A DNA stretch of 64,000 bases from Leucobacter komagatae (GTDB lineage Bacteria; Actinomycetota; Actinomycetes; Actinomycetales; Microbacteriaceae): NCBI RefSeq assembly GCF_000834055.1, contig NZ_JXSQ01000003.1:186001-250000 (forward strand). The letters run 5' to 3'. Positions 43,454-51,639 of this stretch are shown here, piece after piece. A model generated the notes under the pieces. It had not been told where the DNA came from, made no database searches, and worked only from the letters and a program-made list of their open reading frames with translations. Every line of letters starts with the position of its first letter. Position 1 is the stretch's first letter. A program made the translations under genes and the position numbers.

Positions 43454-44470
43454 GTGAAGAAGACGTCACTCGTAGCAGCCCTGGCTGTTTCCGCACTCGC
43501 GCTTACCGGGTGCTCAAGCGGCGGCTCACCCGCCGCTGAAGGCGCCGGTGAAGGCGAGAGCTACAGCTGGGACATGACCATCACCGTCTCCGAGGCTTCG
43601 GCCTGGTGGGCCGGTGCCGAAAAGTTCGCCGAGCTCCTCGACGAAAAGTCTGACGGCCGCATCGCCCTGAACCTCTTCGCGAACGAGCAGCTCTCCGGCG
43701 GCGACCCAGCCGCGGGCGTCGAGATGCTTGCGAACGGCGACAAGGCGTTCTCGTACAACTCGCCGATCATCTACTCGGGCATTGACCCGCGCTTCTCGGC
43801 GATCACCGCGCCGTTCCTCTACGCAGACTACGACGAAGCTGATGCGGCAATGGCCGACGGCGGCGTCGAAATCTACGAGCAGCTGACCGAGGACATGGGC
43901 ATCAAGATGCTCGGCTTCGGCGAGTCGGGGTTCCGCCAGATCACCAACAGCAAGCACGAGATCACCGAGCCAGCCGACATCAAGGGCCTGAAGCTCCGCG
44001 TCGCGGGCTCGGAGCTCTTCCTGAACATCTACAAGGAGCTCGGCGCTGACCCCGTCACGATGAACTTCGCTGAGGTCTTCACGTCGCTGCAGAACGGCAC
44101 GATCGACGGCCAGGAGAACCCGTTCGACGTGATCTACTCGAACGGCCTCATGGAGGTCCAGAAGTACCTCTCGGTGTGGAACTACGTCTACGACCCGCTG
44201 ATCCTCGGCATGAACCAGGAGCTGTTCGACAGCCTGAGCGACACCGACAAGCAGATCGTCGAAGAAGCCGCAGCTGAGGCAAACGCCTACCAGGTGAAGC
44301 TCAGCCGCGACCGCGAGGCGGAGCAGCTCGCTGAGATGAAGGACCAGATGACCGTCACCGAGCTCAGCCCCGAGCAACTTGCTGTCTTCCGCGATGCGAT
44401 GCAGCCCGTCTACGACGCCTACGCCGACAAGTGGACCCCAGAGGTCGCTGAGGCAGTGCAGCCGAAGTAG
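43454..44470 (+). CDS. TRAP transporter substrate-binding lipoprotein, DctP family
   Basis: 338 residues, GTG start after AAGGAGGAG. The signal peptide has lipobox LTGC (Cys20). The DctP fold is clear: AGAEKFAELLDEKSDGRIAL, and GLKLRVAGSELF with Arg182, the residue that in the family pairs with the ligand carboxylate. SLQNGTIDGQENPFDVIYSN follows. It binds an organic acid outside the membrane and passes it to DctQM, driven by a cation gradient. First gene of a long operon under the operator-bearing promoter; a hairpin follows its stop. Confidence 0.93.
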   Translation: MKKTSLVAALAVSALALTGCSSGGSPAAEGAGEGESYSWDMTITVSEASAWWAGAEKFAELLDEKSDGRIALNLFANEQLSGGDPAAGVEMLANGDKAFSYNSPIIYSGIDPRFSAITAPFLYADYDEADAAMADGGVEIYEQLTEDMGIKMLGFGESGFRQITNSKHEITEPADIKGLKLRVAGSELFLNIYKELGADPVTMNFAEVFTSLQNGTIDGQENPFDVIYSNGLMEVQKYLSVWNYVYDPLILGMNQELFDSLSDTDKQIVEEAAAEANAYQVKLSRDREAEQLAEMKDQMTVTELSPEQLAVFRDAMQPVYDAYADKWTPEVAEAVQPK

Positions 44471-44476
44471 TTCTGA

Positions 44477-44506
44477 TTGTGGGGCGGCGTGCTCGCCGCC
44501 CCACAA
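44477..44506 (+). terminator. Stem-loop after TRAP binding-protein gene
   Basis: TTGTGGGGCGGCG (44477-44489) pairs perfectly with its complement (44494-44506) around TGCT. There is no T-run. It lies between DctP and DctQ genes and probably stabilises or partly terminates the DctP message. Confidence 0.65.
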
Positions 44507-44521
44507 CGAACTGGATCACTC

Positions 44522-45127
44522 ATGCTTGATCTCATACTGCGCAGGCTCGAAAACACGATCATCGCGGTCACCTTCCTCTTCATCACGCTCCTGGCCTTCG
44601 CCAACGTGATCGCGCGATACGTCTTCCACGCCTCATTTTCGTTCACCAGCGAGCTGCTCATCAACCTCGCTGTGCTGCTGACCATGGTTGGCGCCGCCGC
44701 TGCAACGCGGCTCGGCACCCACCCGAGTTTCAGCCTGCTTCGCGACTCGAGTCGCGGAGCCCTGCACAAGATCGTCGTCGTGCTCGTCTGCGCCGGAATG
44801 CTCGTGTTCTTCCTTATCCTCATGTGGCTCGGATTCGAGACCGCGATGAAACAGCTCGAGTCTGGCCGGCTCACCCCCGCGCTCCAGATGCCGCAGTGGA
44901 TCTTCTCGATGGGCTTGCCCCTCGGCGCGCTGCTCGGCGTGATCCGCACCATCCAGGTCGCCGTGATCGAGCTCCGCGGCGGCGAAGCATTCAAGGGCGA
45001 GGAAGCCGAAGCGCTTGAGGTCGCAGAGGCCGTCCAAGCTGAAACCGAAGCGCTCGAGGACGCCCAGCGTCAGCGCGTGACACCCACAGATACCCACACC
45101 ACACCACAGGAGGGCGGCCGATCATGA
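44522..45127 (+). CDS. TRAP transporter small permease, DctQ family
   Basis: 201 residues from the ATG at 44522; an in-frame ATG at 44477 lies within the hairpin. Four helices: NTIIAVTFLFITLLAFANVI, then FTSELLINLAVLLTMVGAAA, then IVVVLVCAGMLVFFLILMW, and the fourth IFSMGLPLGALLGVIRT, in the DctQ pattern. The C-terminal tail is long, acidic and Glu/Ala-rich. It overlaps the DctM gene (ATGA). Confidence 0.9.
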   Translation: MLDLILRRLENTIIAVTFLFITLLAFANVIARYVFHASFSFTSELLINLAVLLTMVGAAAATRLGTHPSFSLLRDSSRGALHKIVVVLVCAGMLVFFLILMWLGFETAMKQLESGRLTPALQMPQWIFSMGLPLGALLGVIRTIQVAVIELRGGEAFKGEEAEALEVAEAVQAETEALEDAQRQRVTPTDTHTTPQEGGRS

Positions 45128-46605
45128 TTGAACTCGTTCTGTTCGGCACATTCCTCGTGTGCCTCTTCATCGGCGTCCCCGTCGCAATGTCAATGGGCCT
45201 GTCCGCGTTCGCCACCATCATGTTCACCGGCGGCATGAAGGCGCTCGCGCCAGCATCGAGCATTCTCTATGCCGGGCTGTCGTCCGAGACGCTGCTCGCG
45301 ATCCCTTTCTTTATCCTCGCCGGTGTCATCATGGAGCTCACGGGGATATCCAGACGACTCGTCGAGTTCGCTGATGCCTGCTTCGGGCACATGAAGAACG
45401 GGATCGCGCTCACCGCGATCCTCACGGCGCTGCTGTTCTCATCGATCTCTGGCTCCGGTCCCGCAACCGTGGCAGCGATCGGCGGCATCCTCATTCCGGC
45501 ACTCGCCAAGCACGGCTACAGCAAGCGCCACGCTGCCTCGCTCGTTGCCACGTCGGGCGAGCTCGGCATCATCCTTCCCCCGAGCATCGCGTACATCGTC
45601 TTCGCCGTTGTCGCAGCCGACTACGCAGGGCCAGGCGTCGACCGTGTCACCATTGGTCGCTTGTTCATGGCTGGCGTCGTACCAGGCCTTATCCTCGTCG
45701 TCGTGCTCTACTTCATCGCGAGGTTCCTGCCGCGCGACATGGAGATCGCAAAGGCGAACGCTGCAACGCACCTGAGTGAAGCGATGGGCAAGAACCCGCG
45801 CTCGCGCACCGCAACCGTCACCGCTACCGGTGCGGTCGCGAGCACGGCAGACAACACCGGTCTGCTCACGATCGACGACGTCACCCCGGCTAACGCGAGC
45901 TCGGGCGGCGGGATCGGGATGCGCGCAGAGCGTGCACCGGCCGGAGTCGTGTTCAAGGCATTCATGCGAGCGGTCCCTGGACTCCTCGTGCCGGTGATCA
46001 TTCTCGGCGGCATCTACGGTGGTATCTTCACGCCAACGGAGTCCGCAGCCGTTGCCTCCGTCTACGCGCTCGTTGTCGGGCTGTTCGTCACCCGAGAGCT
46101 GAAGCTCCCAGAGGTATTCAAGATCTTCACCTCCGCTGGCATCATGTCCGGGCGCATCATGCTCATCATCGCCTCGGCGACGCTGTTCGCCTACGTGATC
46201 ACGCGCAACCAAATCGCCAGGCACGTTGCCGACTGGATGCTCAGCATCACGGACAGCATGGTGCTGCTCGTGCTCATCATCAACCTCGCACTGCTCATCG
46301 CTGGCATGTTCCTCGACGCGATCTCGGCGTTCTACCTCTTCATCCCGCTGTTCGTTCCCGTGCTCCTCGAGCTCGGCATGAACCTCACCACCATTGGCGT
46401 GATGATGACGATGAACCTCGCGATCGGGCTCATCACACCGCCCGTCGGCATCGACCTCTTTGTCGCGGCGAGCATCGCGAAGATCCCGTTCGGCGAAGCG
46501 GTGAAGGGCGTCGTCCCGTTCGTCGTCTCCGGCATCGCGGTACTCATGCTCGTGACATTCATCCCCGCGCTCAGCAACTGGCTGCCGGACTTGCTCGGGC
46601 TGTAG
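45124..46605 (+). CDS. TRAP transporter large permease, DctM family
   Basis: 493 residues, about twelve helices. DctM hallmarks: FIGVPVAMSMGLSAFATIMF at the start, then ISGSGPATVAAIGGILIPAL. The repeat counterpart LAIGLITPPVGIDLFVAASI is near the end. A hydrophilic loop of about 60 residues near 215-275, with Ser/Ala/Thr-rich sequence, is longer than usual. It is the transport channel; the substrate is defined by DctP. Confidence 0.93.
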   Translation: MIELVLFGTFLVCLFIGVPVAMSMGLSAFATIMFTGGMKALAPASSILYAGLSSETLLAIPFFILAGVIMELTGISRRLVEFADACFGHMKNGIALTAILTALLFSSISGSGPATVAAIGGILIPALAKHGYSKRHAASLVATSGELGIILPPSIAYIVFAVVAADYAGPGVDRVTIGRLFMAGVVPGLILVVVLYFIARFLPRDMEIAKANAATHLSEAMGKNPRSRTATVTATGAVASTADNTGLLTIDDVTPANASSGGGIGMRAERAPAGVVFKAFMRAVPGLLVPVIILGGIYGGIFTPTESAAVASVYALVVGLFVTRELKLPEVFKIFTSAGIMSGRIMLIIASATLFAYVITRNQIARHVADWMLSITDSMVLLVLIINLALLIAGMFLDAISAFYLFIPLFVPVLLELGMNLTTIGVMMTMNLAIGLITPPVGIDLFVAASIAKIPFGEAVKGVVPFVVSGIAVLMLVTFIPALSNWLPDLLGL

Positions 46606-46627
46606 CCCAACGAAGGAACAACGAACC

Positions 46628-47395
46628 ATGTCACAAGAATTCGCAGGCAAGGTCAGCGTCGTTACCGGCGCTGCTGGCGGCATCGGCGCCGCGATTGCAA
46701 TCGAGCTCGCCGCCCGCGGCTCCGACGTGCTCATCGTCGACGTCACGGATGGTGCAGCCACGGTCGCTGCCATCGCCGAGCGCACGGGAAACGCCGTTCG
46801 GGCCCGCAGCGAGGTCGTCGACATTCGCGACCGCACAGCGGTTCGCGCGTGCCTCGACGGTCTCGTGAAGGACTGGGGCTCACTCGACGTGCTCGTGAAC
46901 AACGCAGGCACTGCCGGGAGGCTCAGCCTTGAGGAGATGACCGACGAGATCTGGGAGCGCGACATCCAGACGAACCTCACCGGTACCTTCCTCATGACGC
47001 AGAGCGCGGTGTACCCGCACATGCGCGATGCGGGTGTTGGGGCGATCGTGAACGTGAGCTCGATCTCTGGCATCATCGGCGGCGCGAACTCGGGCGGTGA
47101 CGGGGCCGCCCGCACCGGACCAGCCTACGCAGCGTCGAAGGGCGGAGTCATCGCCTTCACCAAGTGGGTCGCGAAGGAGGTCGGGCCGCTCGGCGTGACC
47201 TGCAACACCGTCGCTCCCGGTCCGGTTGCGACGCCGATGACGGCGGGCGTCCCGTACCCGGTCGACGCGCAGCCGATCCAACGGATCGGACAGCCACAGG
47301 ATATTGCCGAGGCCGTCGCGTTCCTCGCCTCACCGGGGGCTACCTACATCACGGGCGAAACTCTGAAGGTCTGCGGCGGCACCGCCATCGGCTAG
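46628..47395 (+). CDS. Short-chain dehydrogenase/reductase (first of the block)
   Basis: 255 residues, classical SDR. Cofactor motif TGAAGGIG at residues 14-21, Asp in VDVTD suggesting NAD preference, NNAG, catalytic Ser in NVSSISG, and YAASK for Tyr and Lys. GETLKVCGGTAIG is the usual family end with Cys replacing Asp (normally VDGG). AAGGAACAAC precedes the ATG. It probably oxidises a hydroxyl of the imported compound or an intermediate. Follows dctM by 22 bases. Confidence 0.9.
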   Translation: MSQEFAGKVSVVTGAAGGIGAAIAIELAARGSDVLIVDVTDGAATVAAIAERTGNAVRARSEVVDIRDRTAVRACLDGLVKDWGSLDVLVNNAGTAGRLSLEEMTDEIWERDIQTNLTGTFLMTQSAVYPHMRDAGVGAIVNVSSISGIIGGANSGGDGAARTGPAYAASKGGVIAFTKWVAKEVGPLGVTCNTVAPGPVATPMTAGVPYPVDAQPIQRIGQPQDIAEAVAFLASPGATYITGETLKVCGGTAIG

Positions 47396-47420
47396 CCAGC
47401 AGCAGACACGCCTCACCGAT

Positions 47421-47447
47421 GGCGCGCTCCCCATCCCGGAGCGCGCC
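47421..47447 (+). terminator. Stem-loop inside the catabolic operon
   Basis: GGCGCGCTCC (47421-47430) pairs with GGAGCGCGCC (47438-47447). There is no T-run. It lies in the 125-base gap between the SDR and PPC-protein genes. Confidence 0.5.
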
Positions 47448-47520
47448 GTCACCGCCCCACACCGGGGGCGCCACGTGGAATCCCACGCTCCTCACGGTCA
47501 CAAGCTGGAAGGAGGACACG

Positions 47521-48462
47521 ATGCACCCATTAACGCATCCAGGTCCCCAAACCCAACCCAGAATCATCGCTCGGCCAGTCAGCACGAAGCGCGCGATCTG
47601 CGCACTCACCGGCGGCCGACCAGTCATCGATCAACTGCATGAGACACTCCAAGCGCTCGGCGCTGACAGCGGCTTTGCGGAACTCCATGGCGGAAACTAC
47701 GCCCCGCTGAGCTACTGCGTGCCCGACGTCGCAACCGCGGAGAAAGCACTGAGCTTCTCGGAGACCCGCGGGCATGACCGGGCCCACCTCATGTACGGTT
47801 CCGTCACGCTCGGATGGCGCGACAACGCGCCGTATATGCACAGTCACTGCTTCTGGCAGGCCCCGGGCGGAGCCCTTGAGGGCGGACACGTCTGGCTCGA
47901 AACCGAGTCGGGTGCCGACGCGCCCTTTGCGATCGTCACCGCCGTATTCGGCGCGCAGTGGCGCAGCACAACCGACCCGGAAACCCTCATGCCGGTGTTC
48001 ACGCCGGAAGCCAACAGTTACGAAGCAGAGCGGAGCACACCCATGCTGACAGCACACACGCCCCTCGTCGATGGCGCGCCTCCCGTCGGAGCACACGACA
48101 CGATCATCGCCAGGGTGCTCCCGAACGTCGACATCACCGACGCGCTGCTGCGGGTGTGCCGCGAGTCCGGCTTCGAACGCGCATCGGTGCGCGCCGGCCT
48201 CGGCAGCTTCGTCGGAGCGACGTTCATCGACCGCGCGAGCGGTGAGCGCGTACTCATCGACGGCCCAGCAACCGAGGTCATCGCGCTCATCGGTGACGTG
48301 CGCACCAGCGACGGCGAGCTCACCGCTCGATTGAGCTGCACGCTCGTCGACCGGCACGGCGAGATCCGCGCGGGCGAGCTCGTGCCGGGGGAGAACCTCG
48401 TCGCGGCAACCTTTGAACTGACGGTGCAGCGCCTCGATGCGCCAACCGTCACCGTGAACTAA
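47521..48462 (+). CDS. Double PPC (DUF296)-domain protein
   Basis: 313 residues from the ATG at 47521, fixed by AAGGAGGAC. Two PPC-like halves. The N-terminal half (about 15-155) keeps the metal-binding pattern HSHC at 107-110 and GGH at 121-123. The C-terminal half (about 185-305) has the fold signature (LLRVCRESGFERASVRAGLG; then EVIALIGDVRTSDGELTARL) but lacks the histidines. PPC proteins form trimers with a bound metal and are usually single-domain; many are annotated DNA-binding by analogy with plant AHL proteins. Here the operon context suggests an enzymatic or metal-binding role in catabolism. Confidence 0.8.
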   Translation: MHPLTHPGPQTQPRIIARPVSTKRAICALTGGRPVIDQLHETLQALGADSGFAELHGGNYAPLSYCVPDVATAEKALSFSETRGHDRAHLMYGSVTLGWRDNAPYMHSHCFWQAPGGALEGGHVWLETESGADAPFAIVTAVFGAQWRSTTDPETLMPVFTPEANSYEAERSTPMLTAHTPLVDGAPPVGAHDTIIARVLPNVDITDALLRVCRESGFERASVRAGLGSFVGATFIDRASGERVLIDGPATEVIALIGDVRTSDGELTARLSCTLVDRHGEIRAGELVPGENLVAATFELTVQRLDAPTVTVN

Positions 48463-48496
48463 CCACACCACCCACCACTGTTAAAGGAGAACACAC

Positions 48497-48724
48497 ATGG
48501 ACGTCAACCTCACTAAGGATCTGCTCGGCGACGAAGAAGAGGCAGACCTGGGCGAGTGGCTCGTAGCCGACGGTGACACCGTCGCTGAGGGCCAGGCGAT
48601 CGCCTCGATCGAGACTTCGAAGCTCGTCAGCGAGCTCGTCGCTCCCGCAGCCGGCGTCATCGCGCTGAAGAAGGAAGAGGGCGACCTGGTTTCCCTCGAC
48701 GAAACCATCGCCACGATCGAATAG
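48497..48724 (+). CDS. Free-standing lipoyl carrier protein
   Basis: 75 residues; AAAGGAG lies upstream of the ATG. It is just one lipoyl domain: EWLVADGDTVAEGQAIASIE then TSKLVSELVAPAAGVI, with the modified lysine in ETSK. There is no second domain. It would carry acyl groups from E1 (genes directly downstream) to the separate E2 catalytic protein at 41289-42056, and must be lipoylated by the host. Confidence 0.93.
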   Translation: MDVNLTKDLLGDEEEADLGEWLVADGDTVAEGQAIASIETSKLVSELVAPAAGVIALKKEEGDLVSLDETIATIE

Positions 48725-48732
48725 GGAGCCAC

Positions 48733-49713
48733 ATGACTGACTACCAGACAGCAGAGCACGGCCTCGCCGGGCTCGAACTCATGGCGAAGATCCGTGAGTT
48801 TGAGCGCCGTATGCCGCTGCTCTCAGAGGAGGGGCTGATCCGCGGATCAACCCACCCGTCGCTCGGCATGGAAGCGGTCGCCGTCGGCGTATCGCTCGCG
48901 CTGCGCGACGACGACGCGATCGCGAGCACGCACCGCGGTCACGCACACACGCTCGCCAAAGGCGCTGACTTTGGTCGCACGATGGCCGAGATCCTCGGCC
49001 GCGCCGACGGCTACTGCGGCGGCAAGGGCGGATCGATGCACATCGGCGTCAAGGAGATCGGCGTGCTCGGCACGAACGGGATCGTGGGCGCCGGCATCGG
49101 TATCGCGACGGGAGCTGCGCTCGCGTCGAAGATGAAGGGCGAAGACACCGTTGCCGTTTCGTACTTCGGCGACGGCGCCTCCAACCAGGGCGTGCTGGCT
49201 GAGGCGTTCAACCTCGCCGCCATCTGGAACCTGCCCGTGATCTTCGTGCTCGAGAACAACCACTACGCGCAGTCGGCGTCGATCGACGACATGGTCGCGC
49301 AGCCCGATCTCACGAAGCGCGGAGAAGCCTACGGCGTGCCGTCGTTTAGCGGCGACGGCATGAACCTGCAGGAGGTCTACGAGCTCGCGAGTGCCGCGGT
49401 TGCCCGCGCCCGCGCTGGCGAAGGCCCGACGCTGCTCGTGCTCGACACGTACCGCTACCTCGGCCACATGGCCGGCGATACCGAGATCTACCGCAGCGCC
49501 GATGAGGTCGAGGCCGCGAAGGCGAACGACCCGATCGATTCGCTGCTCGCGCAGCTCATCGAGCAGGGCGTCATCACCCAGGCCGAATGGGACACCAAGA
49601 CGAAGCAGCTCTTCGAGGAGGTCGAGGCGGCGGAGCAGTTCGCGCGCAACTCGCCGTTCCCCGACGTGAGCGAGGCCTTCACCGATGTGTACGCGAAGGG
49701 AGCGAACGCATGA
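48733..49713 (+). CDS. Thiamine-dependent dehydrogenase E1 alpha (acetoin/2-oxoacid type)
   Basis: 326 residues. AcoA-like motifs: STHRGHAHTLAKG, then YCGGKGGSMHIG, and GTNGIVGAG. The thiamine diphosphate motif starts GDG at 146-148 and reaches ENNHYAQS. This is the short E1 alpha class found in acetoin and branched-chain dehydrogenases. With E1 beta it decarboxylates or cleaves an alpha-keto or alpha-hydroxyketo substrate and transfers the acyl group to lipoate. The gene overlaps E1 beta (ATGA). Confidence 0.93.
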   Translation: MTDYQTAEHGLAGLELMAKIREFERRMPLLSEEGLIRGSTHPSLGMEAVAVGVSLALRDDDAIASTHRGHAHTLAKGADFGRTMAEILGRADGYCGGKGGSMHIGVKEIGVLGTNGIVGAGIGIATGAALASKMKGEDTVAVSYFGDGASNQGVLAEAFNLAAIWNLPVIFVLENNHYAQSASIDDMVAQPDLTKRGEAYGVPSFSGDGMNLQEVYELASAAVARARAGEGPTLLVLDTYRYLGHMAGDTEIYRSADEVEAAKANDPIDSLLAQLIEQGVITQAEWDTKTKQLFEEVEAAEQFARNSPFPDVSEAFTDVYAKGANA

Positions 49714-50699
49714 ACGCGGCACCAAAAGAGATGGTGACCTGGCGCGCACTCAACGGCGCCATGCACCAGATCCTCGAGGATCACCCCGAGGCATTCGTGC
49801 TCGGTGAAGACATCACGACCTGGGGCACGGGCGGCGGCACCTACGGTGTGACGCGCGGCCTGCTGAAGAAGTTCGGCAAAGAGCGCGTGATGGACACCCC
49901 CATCAGCGAAGAAGTGCTCCTTTCAGCGGTCTCGGCCGCTGCGGCACGCGGCACACGCCCGATCCTCGAGATCATGTACTCCGACTTCGCCTTCCTCGGC
50001 TTCGACGGCATCATCAACCAGGCCGCCAAGGCCAGGTACATGTTCGGCGGCCAGTTCGACACTCCGCTGGTGATTCGCAGCAACGGCGGATCCGGCATCG
50101 GCAAGGCAGCTCAGCACTCGCAGTCGCTCGAGACGCTCTTCGCCCACATCCCCGGGCTTGAGGTCGTGCTCCCCGGCACCCCGGGAGACGCCTACGGCCT
50201 GCTCCGCACGGCGGCGGCGAGCGACAACCCGACGATCTTCCTTGAGCACAAGAACCAGTACTACGATCGGGGGCCGGTAGACCTCAAGCCCATCCCGTTC
50301 GGTGAAGCGCGCATCGCCCGCGAGGGCACGCACGCAACGATCGTCGCGACGCAGCAGATCCTCGCGTACGCGATGCTCGCCGCGGAGGAGCTGGCAGCGG
50401 ATGGCATCGAGGTTGAGATCATCGACCCGCGCACGCTGTTCCCCTTCGACATGGACGCCGTCTACAAGTCGATCGGCAAGACGAGGCACCTCGTTGTCGG
50501 CCACGAGGCCGTCCGCGATTACGGCTGGGGCGCCGAGTTCGTCGCCCAAACCGTTGAGGCTGCCTGGGACAAGCTCGACGCGGCCCCCGTCCGCATCGGT
50601 GGCGCACGTGTGCCGATCCCGTATGCGCAGACGCTGGAAGAGGCCGTGATCCCGTCCAAGGACGACATCATCGCAGCGGTCAAGCGGACCCTCGCGTAA
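49710..50699 (+). CDS. Thiamine-dependent dehydrogenase E1 beta (acetoin/2-oxoacid type)
   Basis: 329 residues from the ATG at 49710, which overlaps the E1 alpha stop; the frame is open upstream only as overlap. Family motifs: VLGEDITTWGTGGGTYGVTR, then DTPISEEVLLSAVSAAAARG. The C-terminal half has EIIDPRTLFPFDMDAVYKSI then LVVGHEAVRDYGWGAEF. It forms the heterotetramer with E1 alpha. A strong terminator follows, so the TRAP-SDR-PPC-lipoyl-E1 genes may end here. Confidence 0.93.
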   Translation: MNAAPKEMVTWRALNGAMHQILEDHPEAFVLGEDITTWGTGGGTYGVTRGLLKKFGKERVMDTPISEEVLLSAVSAAAARGTRPILEIMYSDFAFLGFDGIINQAAKARYMFGGQFDTPLVIRSNGGSGIGKAAQHSQSLETLFAHIPGLEVVLPGTPGDAYGLLRTAAASDNPTIFLEHKNQYYDRGPVDLKPIPFGEARIAREGTHATIVATQQILAYAMLAAEELAADGIEVEIIDPRTLFPFDMDAVYKSIGKTRHLVVGHEAVRDYGWGAEFVAQTVEAAWDKLDAAPVRIGGARVPIPYAQTLEEAVIPSKDDIIAAVKRTLA

Positions 50700-50708
50700 G
50701 TAAGCACC

Positions 50709-50747
50709 GAGTGGAGGGGCGGCCCAGCCGCCCCTCCACTCCGTTTC
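50709..50747 (+). terminator. Strong terminator of the catabolic operon
   Basis: GAGTGGAGGGGCGGC (50709-50723) pairs perfectly with 50727-50741 around CCA and is followed by CGTTTCC. It lies ten bases after the E1 beta stop. Confidence 0.85.
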
Positions 50748-50811
50748 CCCCCAGTTTTCCTGGTGCCTCAAAGTGACGGGCGCCAGCTGTGTCATCCCCG
50801 AAAGGTTTCCC

Positions 50812-51639
50812 ATGAATCGTCTGCTCAACAAGTCCTGCCTCGTCTTCGGCGGTGGATCGGTCGGGGGCGAAACGAACAACGGTGTCGCCGCCGCCATCAC
50901 CTACGCCCGCGAGGGGGCACATGTCACCATCGTCGATATGAGCGCCGCAGCCGTCGACGACGGTGTGCAGCGGGTGCGGGAGGAGTGCGAGGCCGTCGGC
51001 GTTGTGCCCTCCGTGCTTGGCGTGGTTGGCGACGTGACGAGCGAGGACTCCGTTCGTGCTGCGGTCGACGCTGCCGTCGCGGAGTTCGGCGGCATCGATG
51101 TGCTCCACAACAATGTGGGGATCGCGCGGATGGGCGGGCCGGTCGAGCTGACGATGGACGAGTGGAACCTCTCGATCAACGTGAACCTCACGAGTGTGTT
51201 TCTCACCTGCAAGTACGTGCTCCCGCACATGCTCGAGCGTGGTGCAGGCAGCATCATCAACATCGGCTCGGTCGGCGGCATGCGCTACATCGGATACAAC
51301 TATCCGAGCTACTCGGCAACGAAGGGTGCCGTCGCTCAGTTCACCCAAAACCTTGCCCTCGAATATGCCTCGCACGGTATCCGCGCGAACACGATCGCAC
51401 CCGGGTACATCAACACCCCGATGATTTACCGCGACATCAGTTCCGCATACGACACGGTCGAGGAAATGGTTGCCGCCCGCGACGCACTGTCGCCGACGGG
51501 CAAGATGGGGGACTCGTTCGATGTCGCGAACGCGGCACTGTTCCTCGCCTCTGACGAGTCACGCTACGTGAACGGCGTGTGCCTGCCCGTCGACGGCGGG
51601 CTCGTCCAGAGCTCTGCACCGCAGGCGCAGGCTCACTGA
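50812..51639 (+). CDS. Short-chain dehydrogenase/reductase (second of the block)
   Basis: 275 residues from the ATG at 50812 (GAAAGG upstream). It is an SDR with an atypical cofactor loop, VFGGGSVGGETNNGVAAAI, in place of the usual TGxxxGIG. VDMSA, NNVG, YSATK with the catalytic Tyr and Lys, and a VDGG end are normal. The different glycine loop and the terminator before it set it apart from the first SDR. It probably acts on another intermediate of the same pathway. Its 3' end overlaps the convergent GntR gene by seven bases. Confidence 0.88.
   Translation: MNRLLNKSCLVFGGGSVGGETNNGVAAAITYAREGAHVTIVDMSAAAVDDGVQRVREECEAVGVVPSVLGVVGDVTSEDSVRAAVDAAVAEFGGIDVLHNNVGIARMGGPVELTMDEWNLSINVNLTSVFLTCKYVLPHMLERGAGSIINIGSVGGMRYIGYNYPSYSATKGAVAQFTQNLALEYASHGIRANTIAPGYINTPMIYRDISSAYDTVEEMVAARDALSPTGKMGDSFDVANAALFLASDESRYVNGVCLPVDGGLVQSSAPQAQAH

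Noticed and set aside
45439-47115. 558-codon open frame antisense to dctM and the first SDR
   Set aside because: It crosses two well-supported genes and has low-complexity Asp/His/Arg sequence typical of a reverse-complement shadow.
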